Of a stretch of 31,263 nucleotides of DNA, positions 22,957 to 30,960 are shown in pieces. This DNA is from Euzebya sp051004735 (GTDB lineage: Bacteria; Actinomycetota; Nitriliruptoria; Euzebyales; Euzebyaceae). Numbering within the stretch: the stretch's first letter is position 1; each line of letters begins with the position of its first letter. The position numbers were made by a program, and so were the translations under genes. The notes under the pieces were generated by a model, which had not been told where the DNA came from, ran no database searches, and worked only from the letters and a program-made list of their open reading frames with translations. Location: assembly GCA_051004735.1 (NCBI GenBank), contig JBPCKA010000039.1, positions 1 through 31,263 of the forward strand. The letters run 5' to 3'.

Positions 22957-24449
22957 TGGGCCAGAAGCGCTGGGGCGACACGGTCGTCATCGGTGCGGGG
23001 GTCGGGGGTCTGGCCTGCGCCGCCCGACTGGCCGCCGCCGGTCAGCGGGTCGTTGTGGTCGAACAGGCCGACACCGTGGGCGGAAAGCTGGGGCTGACTC
23101 AGGTCGAGGGCTTCCGCTTCGACACCGGCCCGTCTTTGCTGACACTGCCCTGGACGCTACGTGACACCCTTGCCGCCACGGGAGTCGACATGGACCGGGT
23201 GGTGACGTCACGACGGCTTGATCCCATCGCCCGCTATCGCTTCGTCGACGGGACCTGGTTGGACGCACACGCCGACGATGATGCGTTCACCGCCGAGTTG
23301 GAGACCACGTTCGGGGCAGGGGCGGGCGCGCAGTGGTCGGCATTGATGGCCCGCGCGGCACACATCTGGGGAGTCTCCTCTGGCCCAATCCTGCAGTCAG
23401 CGTTGCGCGGACCCCGCGACCTGTTGCCGTTACTGGCCGACCCGGCAGCGGTCGCAGCGGTCGCCCCCCACCGCACCCTGCGATCGATCGGTCAGGAGTA
23501 CCTCAGCGACCCGCGGTTGCGCATGCTGCTGGACCGCTACGCGACCTACTCGGGCTCGGATCCGCGGCGTGCACCAGCGGCCCTGATCACCGTGCCATAC
23601 GCCGAGCGCCGCTGGGGCGGGTGGTACCTGGACGGCGGACTGCGTCAGATCGCAGACGTCTTGGCCGCCCGGGTCATCGCGTGCGGTGGGGTGATCCGAA
23701 CCCGTTCCACGGCCGTGGGCATTGAGGTCACTCGCGGAGGTGTGTCCGGGGTCCGCCTTGCTGATGGCAGCCTTGTGTCGGCGGATGCCGTCGTCGCAAA
23801 CGCCGACGCTGCGACAGTGGCCCACAGCCTGCTGCCGACCGCAGTGGCCGGACCACTGCGCCGACGATTGAAGCTCGCGCCGCGCTCGCTGGGCGGGTAT
23901 GTCCTGCTGTTGGGGGTCAGGACCGACCGGTTGCGAGGACCTGCGGCCGAGATGGCACATCACACGGTGCTGTTCCCGGACGATTATGACCAAGAGTTCG
24001 ACTCGCTATTCGGTCGAAATCCCCGCTACATCGTTGATCCGACCATCTACGTGTCGGTGCCTCGCGACCCCGCGGTCGCACCCGTGGGACACCAGTCCTG
24101 GTTCGTATTGGTCAACGCACCCAGGAGCGACCAGGTAGCGCCCCCGCCGCGTGGCTACGCCGACCGGATACTTGAGTTGATGGCCCGCCGGGGTGTCGAT
24201 GTGCGTGGCGCCGTGACCTTTCAACGGCAACGGACCCCATCCGACCTTGAGCACGAGACCATGACGCCGGGGGGCGCCATCTACGGCACGTCCTCCAATG
24301 GTCGCTGGGCAGCCTTCTTGCGGCCAGCCAACATTGGCCCTGTTCCCGGCCTGTACCTGGTCGGCGGGTCGGCTCATCCCGGCGGCGGACTGCCGTTGGT
24401 CTTGCTGTCCGCCGCCATTGTCGCCGATGCAGTGATGAGCAGGCTTTAG
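22953..24449 (+). CDS. crtD: Carotenoid desaturase, CrtD-like (CrtI family)
   Basis: The 498-residue flavoprotein has the Rossmann motif TVVIGAGVGGLACAARLAAA, VVVVEQADTVGGKLGLTQVE, GFRFDTGPSLLTLP, YATYSGSDPRRAPAALI and the C-terminal FAD segment GLYLVGGSAHPGGGLPLVLL. All CrtI-family desaturases share these; the PGGGLPLVLLSA ending and placement with cruF and cruG point to CrtD, the 3',4'-desaturase acting on hydrated ends. A general phytoene desaturase (CrtI) is the alternative. ATG at 22953 overlaps the cruG stop by 4 bp; the frame runs open about 100 codons further upstream, but that is inside cruG and was rejected. Its stop codon overlaps the stop of the opposing transporter gene, leaving no room for a separate terminator. 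Confidence 0.85.
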   Translation: MMGQKRWGDTVVIGAGVGGLACAARLAAAGQRVVVVEQADTVGGKLGLTQVEGFRFDTGPSLLTLPWTLRDTLAATGVDMDRVVTSRRLDPIARYRFVDGTWLDAHADDDAFTAELETTFGAGAGAQWSALMARAAHIWGVSSGPILQSALRGPRDLLPLLADPAAVAAVAPHRTLRSIGQEYLSDPRLRMLLDRYATYSGSDPRRAPAALITVPYAERRWGGWYLDGGLRQIADVLAARVIACGGVIRTRSTAVGIEVTRGGVSGVRLADGSLVSADAVVANADAATVAHSLLPTAVAGPLRRRLKLAPRSLGGYVLLLGVRTDRLRGPAAEMAHHTVLFPDDYDQEFDSLFGRNPRYIVDPTIYVSVPRDPAVAPVGHQSWFVLVNAPRSDQVAPPPRGYADRILELMARRGVDVRGAVTFQRQRTPSDLEHETMTPGGAIYGTSSNGRWAAFLRPANIGPVPGLYLVGGSAHPGGGLPLVLLSAAIVADAVMSRL

Positions 24450-25405
24450 TTCAGACCCTTCTCCTGCAACCACTCGCTGGCAACATCGTCAGGCTCGCGC
24501 TGCTCGATATCGGTTTGGACGTTCCATGCCACCAGGTCCTCGGTGCTGATCATCTCGCTCAGCGCGTTCAGATCGTCCCGCAACCCGTCGCCGTAGGCAT
24601 CCAGCACCTCGGTGGTGATGATCGGGGCGATATTTTGGGCGGGGAACAGACCCTGGTCGTCCTCCAGAACCTTGAAGCCTTCCTCATCGATCTGGGGGGC
24701 GGTGGTGTTCCAAACCACGACATCGACCTCACCGGCGGCCAGGCCCTCGCCCAGGAGGGGACCGAACTCCAGTGTCACCGTGTCGGCGAACTCGATCGCG
24801 TAGATGTCTGGATCGGTGAAACCCAGGAAGCACTGTGGGCGCTCGAAGCACTGGGCCGAGGCCCCCAGGACCACGTCCATGCCGGCCAGGTCAGAGATGG
24901 TGTCGGCCTCGCTGTCACCACGTACCACCATCGCGTCACCATCCACGGCTGGTGAGTAGTCAAGCACCGTCGCGCCGATCTCCTCATAGGCAGGGACGAT
25001 GACTGCCATGATGTCGTCGGGTTCTGCAGAGGTCTCGGCGTCGGGGGCCAACTGGGTCTGGGAGCCCCCGATGTAGTCCACGATCAGATCCAGTTCATCG
25101 TTTTGCAGACCGGCGACGGCCTCGTCACGGAAGCCAGCCGGGGCGATGATCTCAACGTCATATCCCTTTGCCTGCAGATACTGGCCATAGACCTGGGCGA
25201 TGGTTGCCGACTCACTGAAGTCCTGGCCGCGTAGGCGGATCGTCGGCCCCTCCGGCGCGGCGGCGTCGCTGCCTTGCACTGCAGGGGTATCACTGGCACC
25301 GCCGGTGGCGGCGGGGTCATCAGAGTTCGAGCAGGCGGCGGCCAACAAGGCCAGTGCCAGCACAAACCCCATTGTGGCGAAGTGGCGGGATCGGATGATT
25401 TTCAT
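24446..25405 (-). CDS. Osmoprotectant ABC transporter substrate-binding lipoprotein (ProX/OpuCC-like)
   Basis: The 319-residue protein has a lipoprotein signal peptide with lipobox LLAAAC (lipidation at Cys25), an acidic/Ala-rich spacer, and an OpuAC/ProX-like domain: IRLRGQDFSESATIAQVYGQ, DVEIIAPAGFRDEAVAGLQN, LDLIVDYIGGSQTQL, VLGASAQCFERPQC, LEFGPLLGEGLAAGEVDVVV and VLEDDQGLFPAQNIAPIITT. These proteins bind compatible solutes such as glycine betaine, choline or proline betaine outside the membrane. Its place after two permease genes and an ATPase in one operon confirms the type. The two Cys near position 180 (CFERPQC) may form a disulphide. Ligand unknown. Confidence 0.92.
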   Translation of the reverse strand: MKIIRSRHFATMGFVLALALLAAACSNSDDPAATGGASDTPAVQGSDAAAPEGPTIRLRGQDFSESATIAQVYGQYLQAKGYDVEIIAPAGFRDEAVAGLQNDELDLIVDYIGGSQTQLAPDAETSAEPDDIMAVIVPAYEEIGATVLDYSPAVDGDAMVVRGDSEADTISDLAGMDVVLGASAQCFERPQCFLGFTDPDIYAIEFADTVTLEFGPLLGEGLAAGEVDVVVWNTTAPQIDEEGFKVLEDDQGLFPAQNIAPIITTEVLDAYGDGLRDDLNALSEMISTEDLVAWNVQTDIEQREPDDVASEWLQEKGLN

Positions 25406-25433
25406 GCTGTGTTCCTGTCGTATCGAGGTGTGG

Positions 25434-26183
25434 TCAGGTTGAACTCTGCGCCAGGCGGGTCACACCGCGAGGTAGGGCGAGCCGTTCGATGAGCCGAAAG
25501 ACCACACCCGTGGATGCAGCCAGCAGACCGATCAGTATCGCCCCTCCGATGATTTGATTGGTGTTGTTCTGGCCGATCCCATCACGGACGTAGCGCCCCA
25601 ATCCATCCCCGCCCAGGAACGCGCGCAATGGCTCGGTGGCGATGACCTGCACAGCGGCCACGCGAATCGAGGTCATGATGACACCCGCTGCTAGCGCCAA
25701 CTCCACCCGCCACATCACCGACGACTCGGAGAATCCCATCCCGCGGGCGGCTCCGATGACACCTCGGTCGATATCACGCACGGCCGCATACGTGTTGATA
25801 TAGATCTGCGGCAGGGCCAGTAACAGCAGGCCAGCAAAGATCGGCCACGGTTGAAACCCCAGGCCTGCACGCAACGAGAAGGGAACCAGTAGCGCGGCCA
25901 CGGCCAACGTGGGAACAGCTCGACTTAGCGTGACCAGCCACGTCACGGTGATCTCGCCACGACGGTGATGAGCCAGATAGGCGGCCAGCGGCACGGCTAT
26001 GGCCGTGGCGACAAGCATCACCGCACCACACAGCACGATGGTGTCCAGCAGCGTGTCAAGGATTCCGTCCGGGCTGGTCCAGCGGCCGGCATCCAGCAGG
26101 AACTCCGACAAGGTGATGTCACGCGGAAGGGCGCCCTGTGCCAATGCCACGCTGCCGGTCACGAGGTGACCCGTCGTGTCCAC
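25434..26183 (-). CDS. Osmoprotectant ABC transporter permease, second subunit
   Basis: The 249-residue membrane protein has several helices (TIVLCGAVMLVATAIAVPLA, TLAVAALLVPFSLRAGLGFQ, WPIFAGLLLLALPQIYINTY, AAGVIMTSIRVAAVQVIATE, IIGGAILIGLLAASTGVVFR) and the permease coupling loop VRDIDRGVIGAARGMGFSES that contacts the ATPase. It matches OpuCB/OpuCD (ProW-type) permeases. GTG at 26183 overlaps the upstream permease by 25 bp; a slightly later start would lessen the overlap. The two permease subunits form a heterodimer, a common arrangement in betaine transporters. Family assignment is secure. Confidence 0.9.
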   Translation of the reverse strand: MDTTGHLVTGSVALAQGALPRDITLSEFLLDAGRWTSPDGILDTLLDTIVLCGAVMLVATAIAVPLAAYLAHHRRGEITVTWLVTLSRAVPTLAVAALLVPFSLRAGLGFQPWPIFAGLLLLALPQIYINTYAAVRDIDRGVIGAARGMGFSESSVMWRVELALAAGVIMTSIRVAAVQVIATEPLRAFLGGDGLGRYVRDGIGQNNTNQIIGGAILIGLLAASTGVVFRLIERLALPRGVTRLAQSST

Positions 26184-26833
26184 GGGGTGGCCAGGCGACC
26201 CACGAACAACAGCAGCGCATCCATCAGCAGCGCCAGGAGTATAGAAAACACCGCACCGATGATCAATGGGGTGTCAAACCGCCGGTTCAATCCGTTGAAA
26301 ATAAGTCGTCCCAACCCACCTTGACCGATGATGCCGGCGACGGTGACAAGTCCAATGGTTGAGACGGTGGCGATACGGATTCCGGCAAGGATGAGCGGCA
26401 TGGCAAGCGGTAACTGCACGGTCAGGATACGGGTGACGGGCGTCAGGCCCATGCCGTCAGCAGCGTCGGTCACCGCCCACGGCACGCCCTGAAATCCAGC
26501 GACGATGTTTGCCACCAGAATCAACAGGGTGAACAACGTCAACGGGATCACCGCTGTGACCACCGCCTGCGATCCGAAGACGGGCGCCAACAACGCGAAC
26601 AGCGCAACGCTCGGCAGGGTGTAGAGGATGCTGGTGAAGCTGGTAATCGGATTCATCGTCCAGCGAAACCGCAGTGCAATTGCCGCCAGCAGGCTTGAGA
26701 TGACCAATCCTGCCAGGACCGACAACAATGTGAGTTGTAGATGTTGCAACAACGCGGCCTGGATCTGGTCCCATTCGTTGACCAGATAGGACCACCGGAA
26801 CAACGGCCGGTTCGATTGTGCCAGCACCATCAC
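26159..26833 (-). CDS. Osmoprotectant ABC transporter permease, first subunit
   Basis: The 224-residue membrane protein shows helices LLSVLAGLVISSLLAAIALR, ILYTLPSVALFALLAPVFGS and AVVTAVIPLTLFTLLILVAN, the coupling loop VPWAVTDAADGMGLTPVTRI (the EAA-like GMG segment), and IATVSTIGLVTVAGIIGQGG followed by LGRLIFNGL, a conserved stretch in OpuCB/ProW permeases. Its start overlaps the ATPase stop by 4 bp, and the second permease start overlaps its 3' end by 25 bp. It is in the same operon as the second permease and the binding protein, which places it in an osmoprotectant importer. Confidence 0.9.
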   Translation of the reverse strand: MMVLAQSNRPLFRWSYLVNEWDQIQAALLQHLQLTLLSVLAGLVISSLLAAIALRFRWTMNPITSFTSILYTLPSVALFALLAPVFGSQAVVTAVIPLTLFTLLILVANIVAGFQGVPWAVTDAADGMGLTPVTRILTVQLPLAMPLILAGIRIATVSTIGLVTVAGIIGQGGLGRLIFNGLNRRFDTPLIIGAVFSILLALLMDALLLFVGRLATPWTRRVTS

Positions 26834-27984
26834 GCCGCGACGACCTCACGACTGCGATCCAACCCGGCTCGGATCTGCTCCAATGTGACGACACCGCCAA
26901 AGCGACCGTTGTCATCAATCACGGCCACCGAGGTCCGCGAGGTCATGATCACCTCCATCGCGTTTCGCAATGTCGAGTCCGGACGAACCTGAGCGGCGGG
27001 AAGGCTGCGGGTTGCGCTGCGGAGGATGTTGTGCTCGGCCAAATCGGTGGGCACCAGATCCTGACGTCGAACCCAACCCAGAAACACACCATCCTCAGTC
27101 AGACCGACCCAATCACTGCCGAAGGCATCCATGGCCGCGCGTGCCTCGGCCGGCATCGCCGTCGATTCGACGACGGGACCCTGGTGAAACGGCAGGTCGG
27201 CGACGGTGGCCAACTGCAGGCGTTTCATGACGCGGTCCTCACCGACAAATTGCTCTACGAAGACGTTTGCTGGTTGCCTCAGCAGTTCATCGGGGCTGGC
27301 GAACTGCTCCAGCACCCCACCGACGTTCATCAACGCGATCTTGTCGGCCAGCTTCAACGCCTCATCGATGTCATGGGTGACCAGCACGATGGTCTTGTTG
27401 ACCTCCTGCTGCAGATCCAACAGTTCGTCCTGCAGGCGACCCCTGACGATTGGGTCCACCGCACCGAACGGTTCGTCCATCAACAACACCGGTGGATCAG
27501 CCGCCAGGGCACGAGCCACGCCGACGCGTTGCTGCTGGCCCCCCGACAGTTCATCGGGATAGCGGTCGAGCATCGAGTGATCCAGCCCAACCAGCTCGAC
27601 CAGATGCTGTGTTCGTTCGCGGATCCGGTCTGCGCCCCAGCCCAGGGTCCGAGGCACCGTGGCGATGTTCTGTGCGATCGTGCGATGCGGGAACAGGCCG
27701 ACCTGCTGGATCACATAGCCGATCTCGCGTCGCAACTCGACCACAGACTGATGCAGCACATCCTCACCATTGATCTCGATGACCCCGGCCGTGGGTTCGA
27801 TCAGGCGGTTGATCATGCGCAGCGTCGTCGTCTTGCCACAACCAGAGGGTCCGATCAGCGCAATGATCGCACCGCGTGGGATGTCAAGATCCAGCGCATC
27901 AACGGCGGGACGTTGCGCACCCTCGAACTGCTTGGTGACACCACACAGCCTGATGGCGATTGTTCCGGCCTGATCCTGTCTCAT
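26830..27984 (-). CDS. Osmoprotectant ABC transporter ATPase with CBS domains
   Basis: The 384-residue ATPase has Walker A GPSGCGKTT (45-53), Q-loop IGYVIQQVGLFPHRTI, ABC signature LSGGQQQRVGVARALAADP, Walker B VLLMDEPFGAVDP and H-loop VTHDIDEA, then a tandem CBS region (about 255-375, with MDAFGSDWVGLTEDGVFLGW and RPDSTLRNAMEVIMTSRTSV and AVIDDNGRFGGVVT). CBS domains in OpuA-type ATPases sense ionic strength or nucleotides to gate betaine uptake, so this transporter is probably regulated by osmolarity directly. ATG at 27984 has GGAGG 7 bases upstream. It is the first gene of the four-gene operon, downstream of a probable promoter at about 28035-28063. Confidence 0.93.
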   Translation of the reverse strand: MRQDQAGTIAIRLCGVTKQFEGAQRPAVDALDLDIPRGAIIALIGPSGCGKTTTLRMINRLIEPTAGVIEINGEDVLHQSVVELRREIGYVIQQVGLFPHRTIAQNIATVPRTLGWGADRIRERTQHLVELVGLDHSMLDRYPDELSGGQQQRVGVARALAADPPVLLMDEPFGAVDPIVRGRLQDELLDLQQEVNKTIVLVTHDIDEALKLADKIALMNVGGVLEQFASPDELLRQPANVFVEQFVGEDRVMKRLQLATVADLPFHQGPVVESTAMPAEARAAMDAFGSDWVGLTEDGVFLGWVRRQDLVPTDLAEHNILRSATRSLPAAQVRPDSTLRNAMEVIMTSRTSVAVIDDNGRFGGVVTLEQIRAGLDRSREVVAA

Positions 27985-28021
27985 CTCGCACCCTCCACGG
28001 CCGGCACCCGGTGATTCGCTG

Positions 28022-28063
28022 AACCGCCGCAGCGGTTATACCCCGACAGGCACGACCTATCCA
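28022..28063 (-). promoter_or_regulatory. Promoter and inverted repeat of the osmoprotectant operon
   Basis: On the minus strand TGGATA (28058-28063) is followed after 17 bp by TATAAC (28035-28040), a fair sigma-70-type promoter, with expected start near 28027, about 40 bases before the ATPase ATG. A perfect inverted repeat, AACCGC (28022-28027) and GCGGTT (28032-28037) around CGCA, overlaps the -10 and start. It could be an operator; the lack of a U-run speaks against a terminator for the upstream gene. Confidence 0.5.
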
Positions 28064-28094
28064 TTTACAGCTGACCTCAACCGGCTTGGTCGTG

Positions 28095-28862
28095 TCATGC
28101 GGAGGGTGTGGACCCAAGAGCCAACAGGTCCCGGCGAACGGCGAGTACGACCTGGATCAGGCCGATGACGCTGAGCACCGCCAGGATGCTGATTGCCACG
28201 GTCGCGATGAACACGTCCAGTGACAGAAACACCCCGCCCCAGTGCACCGCGATCGAACAACAGATCACCCGCAGGGCCCGCTCCCCGATGGTCACGGTGC
28301 CGACCTCACTACCACCGGCGTTGCGGCCTCTGGCGCGAACGTACTCCAGCAGGAAGAACGCAACTCCGGCTGTCAGAACGATCCATGCCGGACCGCCGAC
28401 GATCCACACCGCGATCAGGTACAGCACGTCGTTCAGGCGATCGACGGTGGAATCAAGCACATATCCCCAGCGGGTCGTCCGCTCGGTGGCCACGGCCACG
28501 GCGCCATCCAACGTGTCGCCCAGACCACTGAACACGATCATCCAGCCTGCCAGCATCTGCCACCGTCCGCCGTAGGTGGCCACCACGATCGCGCCCAGGG
28601 CGATCCAGGTCGAGGTGAAGGTGAGCACATCGGGTTTCACCCCAAAGCGGGCCAGTGGTCGTGCGACCGCATAGCCCAGCGCCAGCCAACCACGCAGCCA
28701 GGCGTTCTCCCGCGGGTCCACACCACCGTGCAACGGCTGCCACTTGTCGAAGTACCCCTCACGATCGGGGATTGCGACCAGGGGTTTGTCAGCCGTGAGT
28801 ACTGCCGCCAGGACCAAGGCGAGCAGCGCCACCCCCAAAGCGATCAGACCGAGCATCGCCAC
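28095..28862 (-). CDS. CDP-alcohol phosphatidyltransferase family membrane protein
   Basis: The 255-residue protein has an N-terminal helix, then a family core with helices LTFTSTWIALGAIVVATYGG and LAGWMIVFSGLGDTLDGAVA. The signature normally reads DxxDGxxARx8GxxxDxxxD; here it is DTLDGAVAVATERTTRWGYV then LDSTVD, so the four metal-binding Asp residues are intact but the conserved Arg after the Ala is Val. Such enzymes attach an alcohol (glycerol phosphate, inositol phosphate and others) to CDP-diacylglycerol. The Arg contacts the CDP moiety in known structures, so activity may be changed. A soluble cap-like stretch (YFDKWQPLHGGVDPRENAWL) precedes the core. It is divergent from the adenosine-deaminase-like gene. 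Confidence 0.82.
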   Translation of the reverse strand: MAMLGLIALGVALLALVLAAVLTADKPLVAIPDREGYFDKWQPLHGGVDPRENAWLRGWLALGYAVARPLARFGVKPDVLTFTSTWIALGAIVVATYGGRWQMLAGWMIVFSGLGDTLDGAVAVATERTTRWGYVLDSTVDRLNDVLYLIAVWIVGGPAWIVLTAGVAFFLLEYVRARGRNAGGSEVGTVTIGERALRVICCSIAVHWGGVFLSLDVFIATVAISILAVLSVIGLIQVVLAVRRDLLALGSTPSA

Positions 28863-28929
28863 CAGGGTACGTCGACGCCGTTGCCACCCTGCGCTGGTTG
28901 GCGGCGGTCGGGCGATAGTGTGCCACCCG

Positions 28930-29898
28930 ATGAACCACCCATCGCCGATCCCTCGGGGCGAACTTCATGTTCACCTGGAAGGCACCATCCTGCCCGGCAC
29001 GCTTCTGAGGATCGCAAGGCGTAACGGCCAACCCCTTCCCGCCGACACGGTGGAGGGTGTCGCCGCCCTGTACGCCTTCTCCAATTTCGACCACTTCCTG
29101 GACATCTGGAACCTGACCACGAACTGCCTGCAGACCGCTGAGGACTTTCGTGAGATCACCCTGGACTACGCCGCCCAGGCTGCCAGTCACGGCGCGCGAT
29201 ACGTCGAGGCAATCTTCTCGCCTGCCGAGCGTGTGATCCGTGGGGTCCCCTTCCAGACACTGTTCGAGGGGTACTGTGCCGGCGCGATGGAGGCCCAAGC
29301 AGCCCATGGGGTCACCGTTCGTCTGACCCCGGACCTGTTCTGGTCCGTGCCACCCGATCTGGCAGAGGAAACAGCGACCTGGGCCGTGTCCTACGCCGAC
29401 CGGGGGGTGGTGGGCCTGGGCATCGGTGGCAACGAGGCATGGGCCAAGCCACAGGAGTACCGCCGAGCCTTCCAGATTGCCCGTGACGGGGGTCTGGCGG
29501 CGGTCCCCCACGCCGGTGAGGTGAGCGGCCCCGACACCATCAGGGCAGTGGTAGAGGCGTTGAAACCCAGCCGGATACGTCACGGCATCGGTGCCGCCGG
29601 TGACCCAGCCCTGTTGGACGAACTGTCCTCCCGTGGAATCGGCCTGGATGTCTGCCCCACCTCAAACGTCCGCACGGGCGCCGTCAGCCACACCGATGAG
29701 GTGCCACTTGAGGTATTGCGGGACGCAGGGGTCGCCTTCTCCATCAACACCGATGACCCCGCGATGTTCGGCACGGATCTGGGGCTCGAATACGCCGTGG
29801 CAACGGCACGGGGTATCACCGAAGAACAGCTGTGGACCAACGTGTTACAGACCTGCGCGGCAGAGCCGGCCTTGGTCGCACAGATGGCTGACTGGTAG
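28930..29898 (+). CDS. Adenosine deaminase-family metal-dependent hydrolase
   Basis: The 322-residue protein has the zinc motifs of this family: His13 and His15 in RGELHVHLEGT, His194 in VPHAGE, and Asp275-Asp276 in FSINTDDPAMFGT, with HGIGAAGDPALLDELSSRGI and VCPTSNVRTGAV before it. It therefore hydrolytically deaminates adenosine or a close relative such as aminodeoxyfutalosine (menaquinone synthesis) or adenine. Length (322) fits either. ATG at 28930 was chosen because MNHPSPIPRGELHVHLEG matches the family start; the frame runs open further upstream with unrelated text overlapping the divergent gene. The substrate cannot be fixed from the sequence; no menaquinone genes are nearby. Confidence 0.87.
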   Translation: MNHPSPIPRGELHVHLEGTILPGTLLRIARRNGQPLPADTVEGVAALYAFSNFDHFLDIWNLTTNCLQTAEDFREITLDYAAQAASHGARYVEAIFSPAERVIRGVPFQTLFEGYCAGAMEAQAAHGVTVRLTPDLFWSVPPDLAEETATWAVSYADRGVVGLGIGGNEAWAKPQEYRRAFQIARDGGLAAVPHAGEVSGPDTIRAVVEALKPSRIRHGIGAAGDPALLDELSSRGIGLDVCPTSNVRTGAVSHTDEVPLEVLRDAGVAFSINTDDPAMFGTDLGLEYAVATARGITEEQLWTNVLQTCAAEPALVAQMADW

Positions 29899-29937
29899 AA
29901 CCTGACTCACCTCAGGTGCACAACCACAGGAGCAACA

Positions 29938-30960
29938 ATGCGTCTCGGCCTGAACGTCGGCTACTCCGGCTCATCGATCGGCAACGTGATGCCGTTGATC
30001 GAGCACGCCGAGGAGGTCGGCATCGACTCGGTCTGGACCGCTGAGGCCTACGGCTCGGACGCGGCGACGGTCCTGGCCTATATCGCCGCTAGGACTTCGC
30101 GCCTGAAGATCGGGTCGGCCATCTTCCAGATGCCAGCCAGAACGCCGGCCAACACCGCGATGACGGCCATGACGTTGGATGCCCTCAGTGACAAGCGATT
30201 CATGCTGGGACTGGGCTTGTCAGGGCCGCAGGTGGTCGAGGGGTGGCATGGCGTTGCCTATGGCAAGCCACTGACGCGAACTCGCGAGTACGTCGAGATC
30301 GTGCGGATGGCGATTGCCCGTGAGCAGCCACTGGCCTATGACGGCGAGGAGTACCAGATCCCCTACACCGGGCCCGGTGCCACGGGCTTGGGCAAGCCCC
30401 TGAAGTCCATCCTGCACCCCGTCCGCAACGCTATTCCGATCTATCTGGCCGCCATCGGACCCAAGAACGTGGAGTTGACCGCCGAGATAGCCGATGGCTG
30501 GTTGCCGATCTTCTACTCCCCCGAACGGGAGGACATCTTCAACGCAAACCTCGACGCGGGCATGGCACAGGCCGGGCGCGACGGGACCGACTTCGACATC
30601 GCGCCCACCGTGTACGTCGCAATGGGCGACGACGTGGACGCCTGCCGGGACATGTTGCGCCCGATGTACGCCTTGTACATCGGTGGCATGGGCGCCCGGG
30701 GCAAGAACTTCTACTTCGATCTGGCGTGCCGCTATGGCTTCGAGGAAGCCGCGGGACAGATCCAGGATCTGTACCTGGACGGCAAGAAGCAGGACGCAGC
30801 CGCCCTGGTACCCGACGAATTGGTGGACGAATGTGCACTGGTCGGGCCCATCGACAGGATCACCGATCGTCTGCAGGCCTGGAAGGATTCACGGGTCGGG
30901 ACGCTGATCCTGGGGACGATGCAACCAGAGGTCCTGGAACCCCTGGTCAACGCCCTGTAG
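29938..30960 (+). CDS. LLM-class flavin/F420-dependent oxidoreductase
   Basis: The 340-residue protein has the luciferase-like TIM barrel: RLGLNVGYSGSSIGNVMPLI, EEVGIDSVWTAEAYGSDAAT, SRLKIGSAIFQMPARTPANT, DKRFMLGLGLSGPQVVEGWH and PIYLAAIGPKNVELTAEIAD then GWLPIFY. This combination, notably the TAEAYGSDAAT and GLGLSGPQVVEGWHG segments, is common in actinobacterial F420-dependent proteins of the Rv3520c type, which usually lack a known substrate. AGGAG lies 7 bp before the ATG. It is 39 bp downstream of the deaminase-like gene, so co-transcription is possible. Its 3' end overlaps the opposing MOSC gene by 14 bp. Cofactor F420 is inferred, not shown. Confidence 0.9.
   Translation: MRLGLNVGYSGSSIGNVMPLIEHAEEVGIDSVWTAEAYGSDAATVLAYIAARTSRLKIGSAIFQMPARTPANTAMTAMTLDALSDKRFMLGLGLSGPQVVEGWHGVAYGKPLTRTREYVEIVRMAIAREQPLAYDGEEYQIPYTGPGATGLGKPLKSILHPVRNAIPIYLAAIGPKNVELTAEIADGWLPIFYSPEREDIFNANLDAGMAQAGRDGTDFDIAPTVYVAMGDDVDACRDMLRPMYALYIGGMGARGKNFYFDLACRYGFEEAAGQIQDLYLDGKKQDAAALVPDELVDECALVGPIDRITDRLQAWKDSRVGTLILGTMQPEVLEPLVNAL

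Noticed and set aside
26818..28014. A 398-codon plus-strand frame opposite the osmoprotectant ATPase
   Set aside because: The ATPase on the other strand has all Walker and signature motifs; this frame has none.
28022..28037. Rho-independent terminator of the phosphatidyltransferase-like gene
   Set aside because: The stem is only 6 bp and no T-run follows on the minus strand; it overlaps promoter-like boxes, so an operator is likelier.
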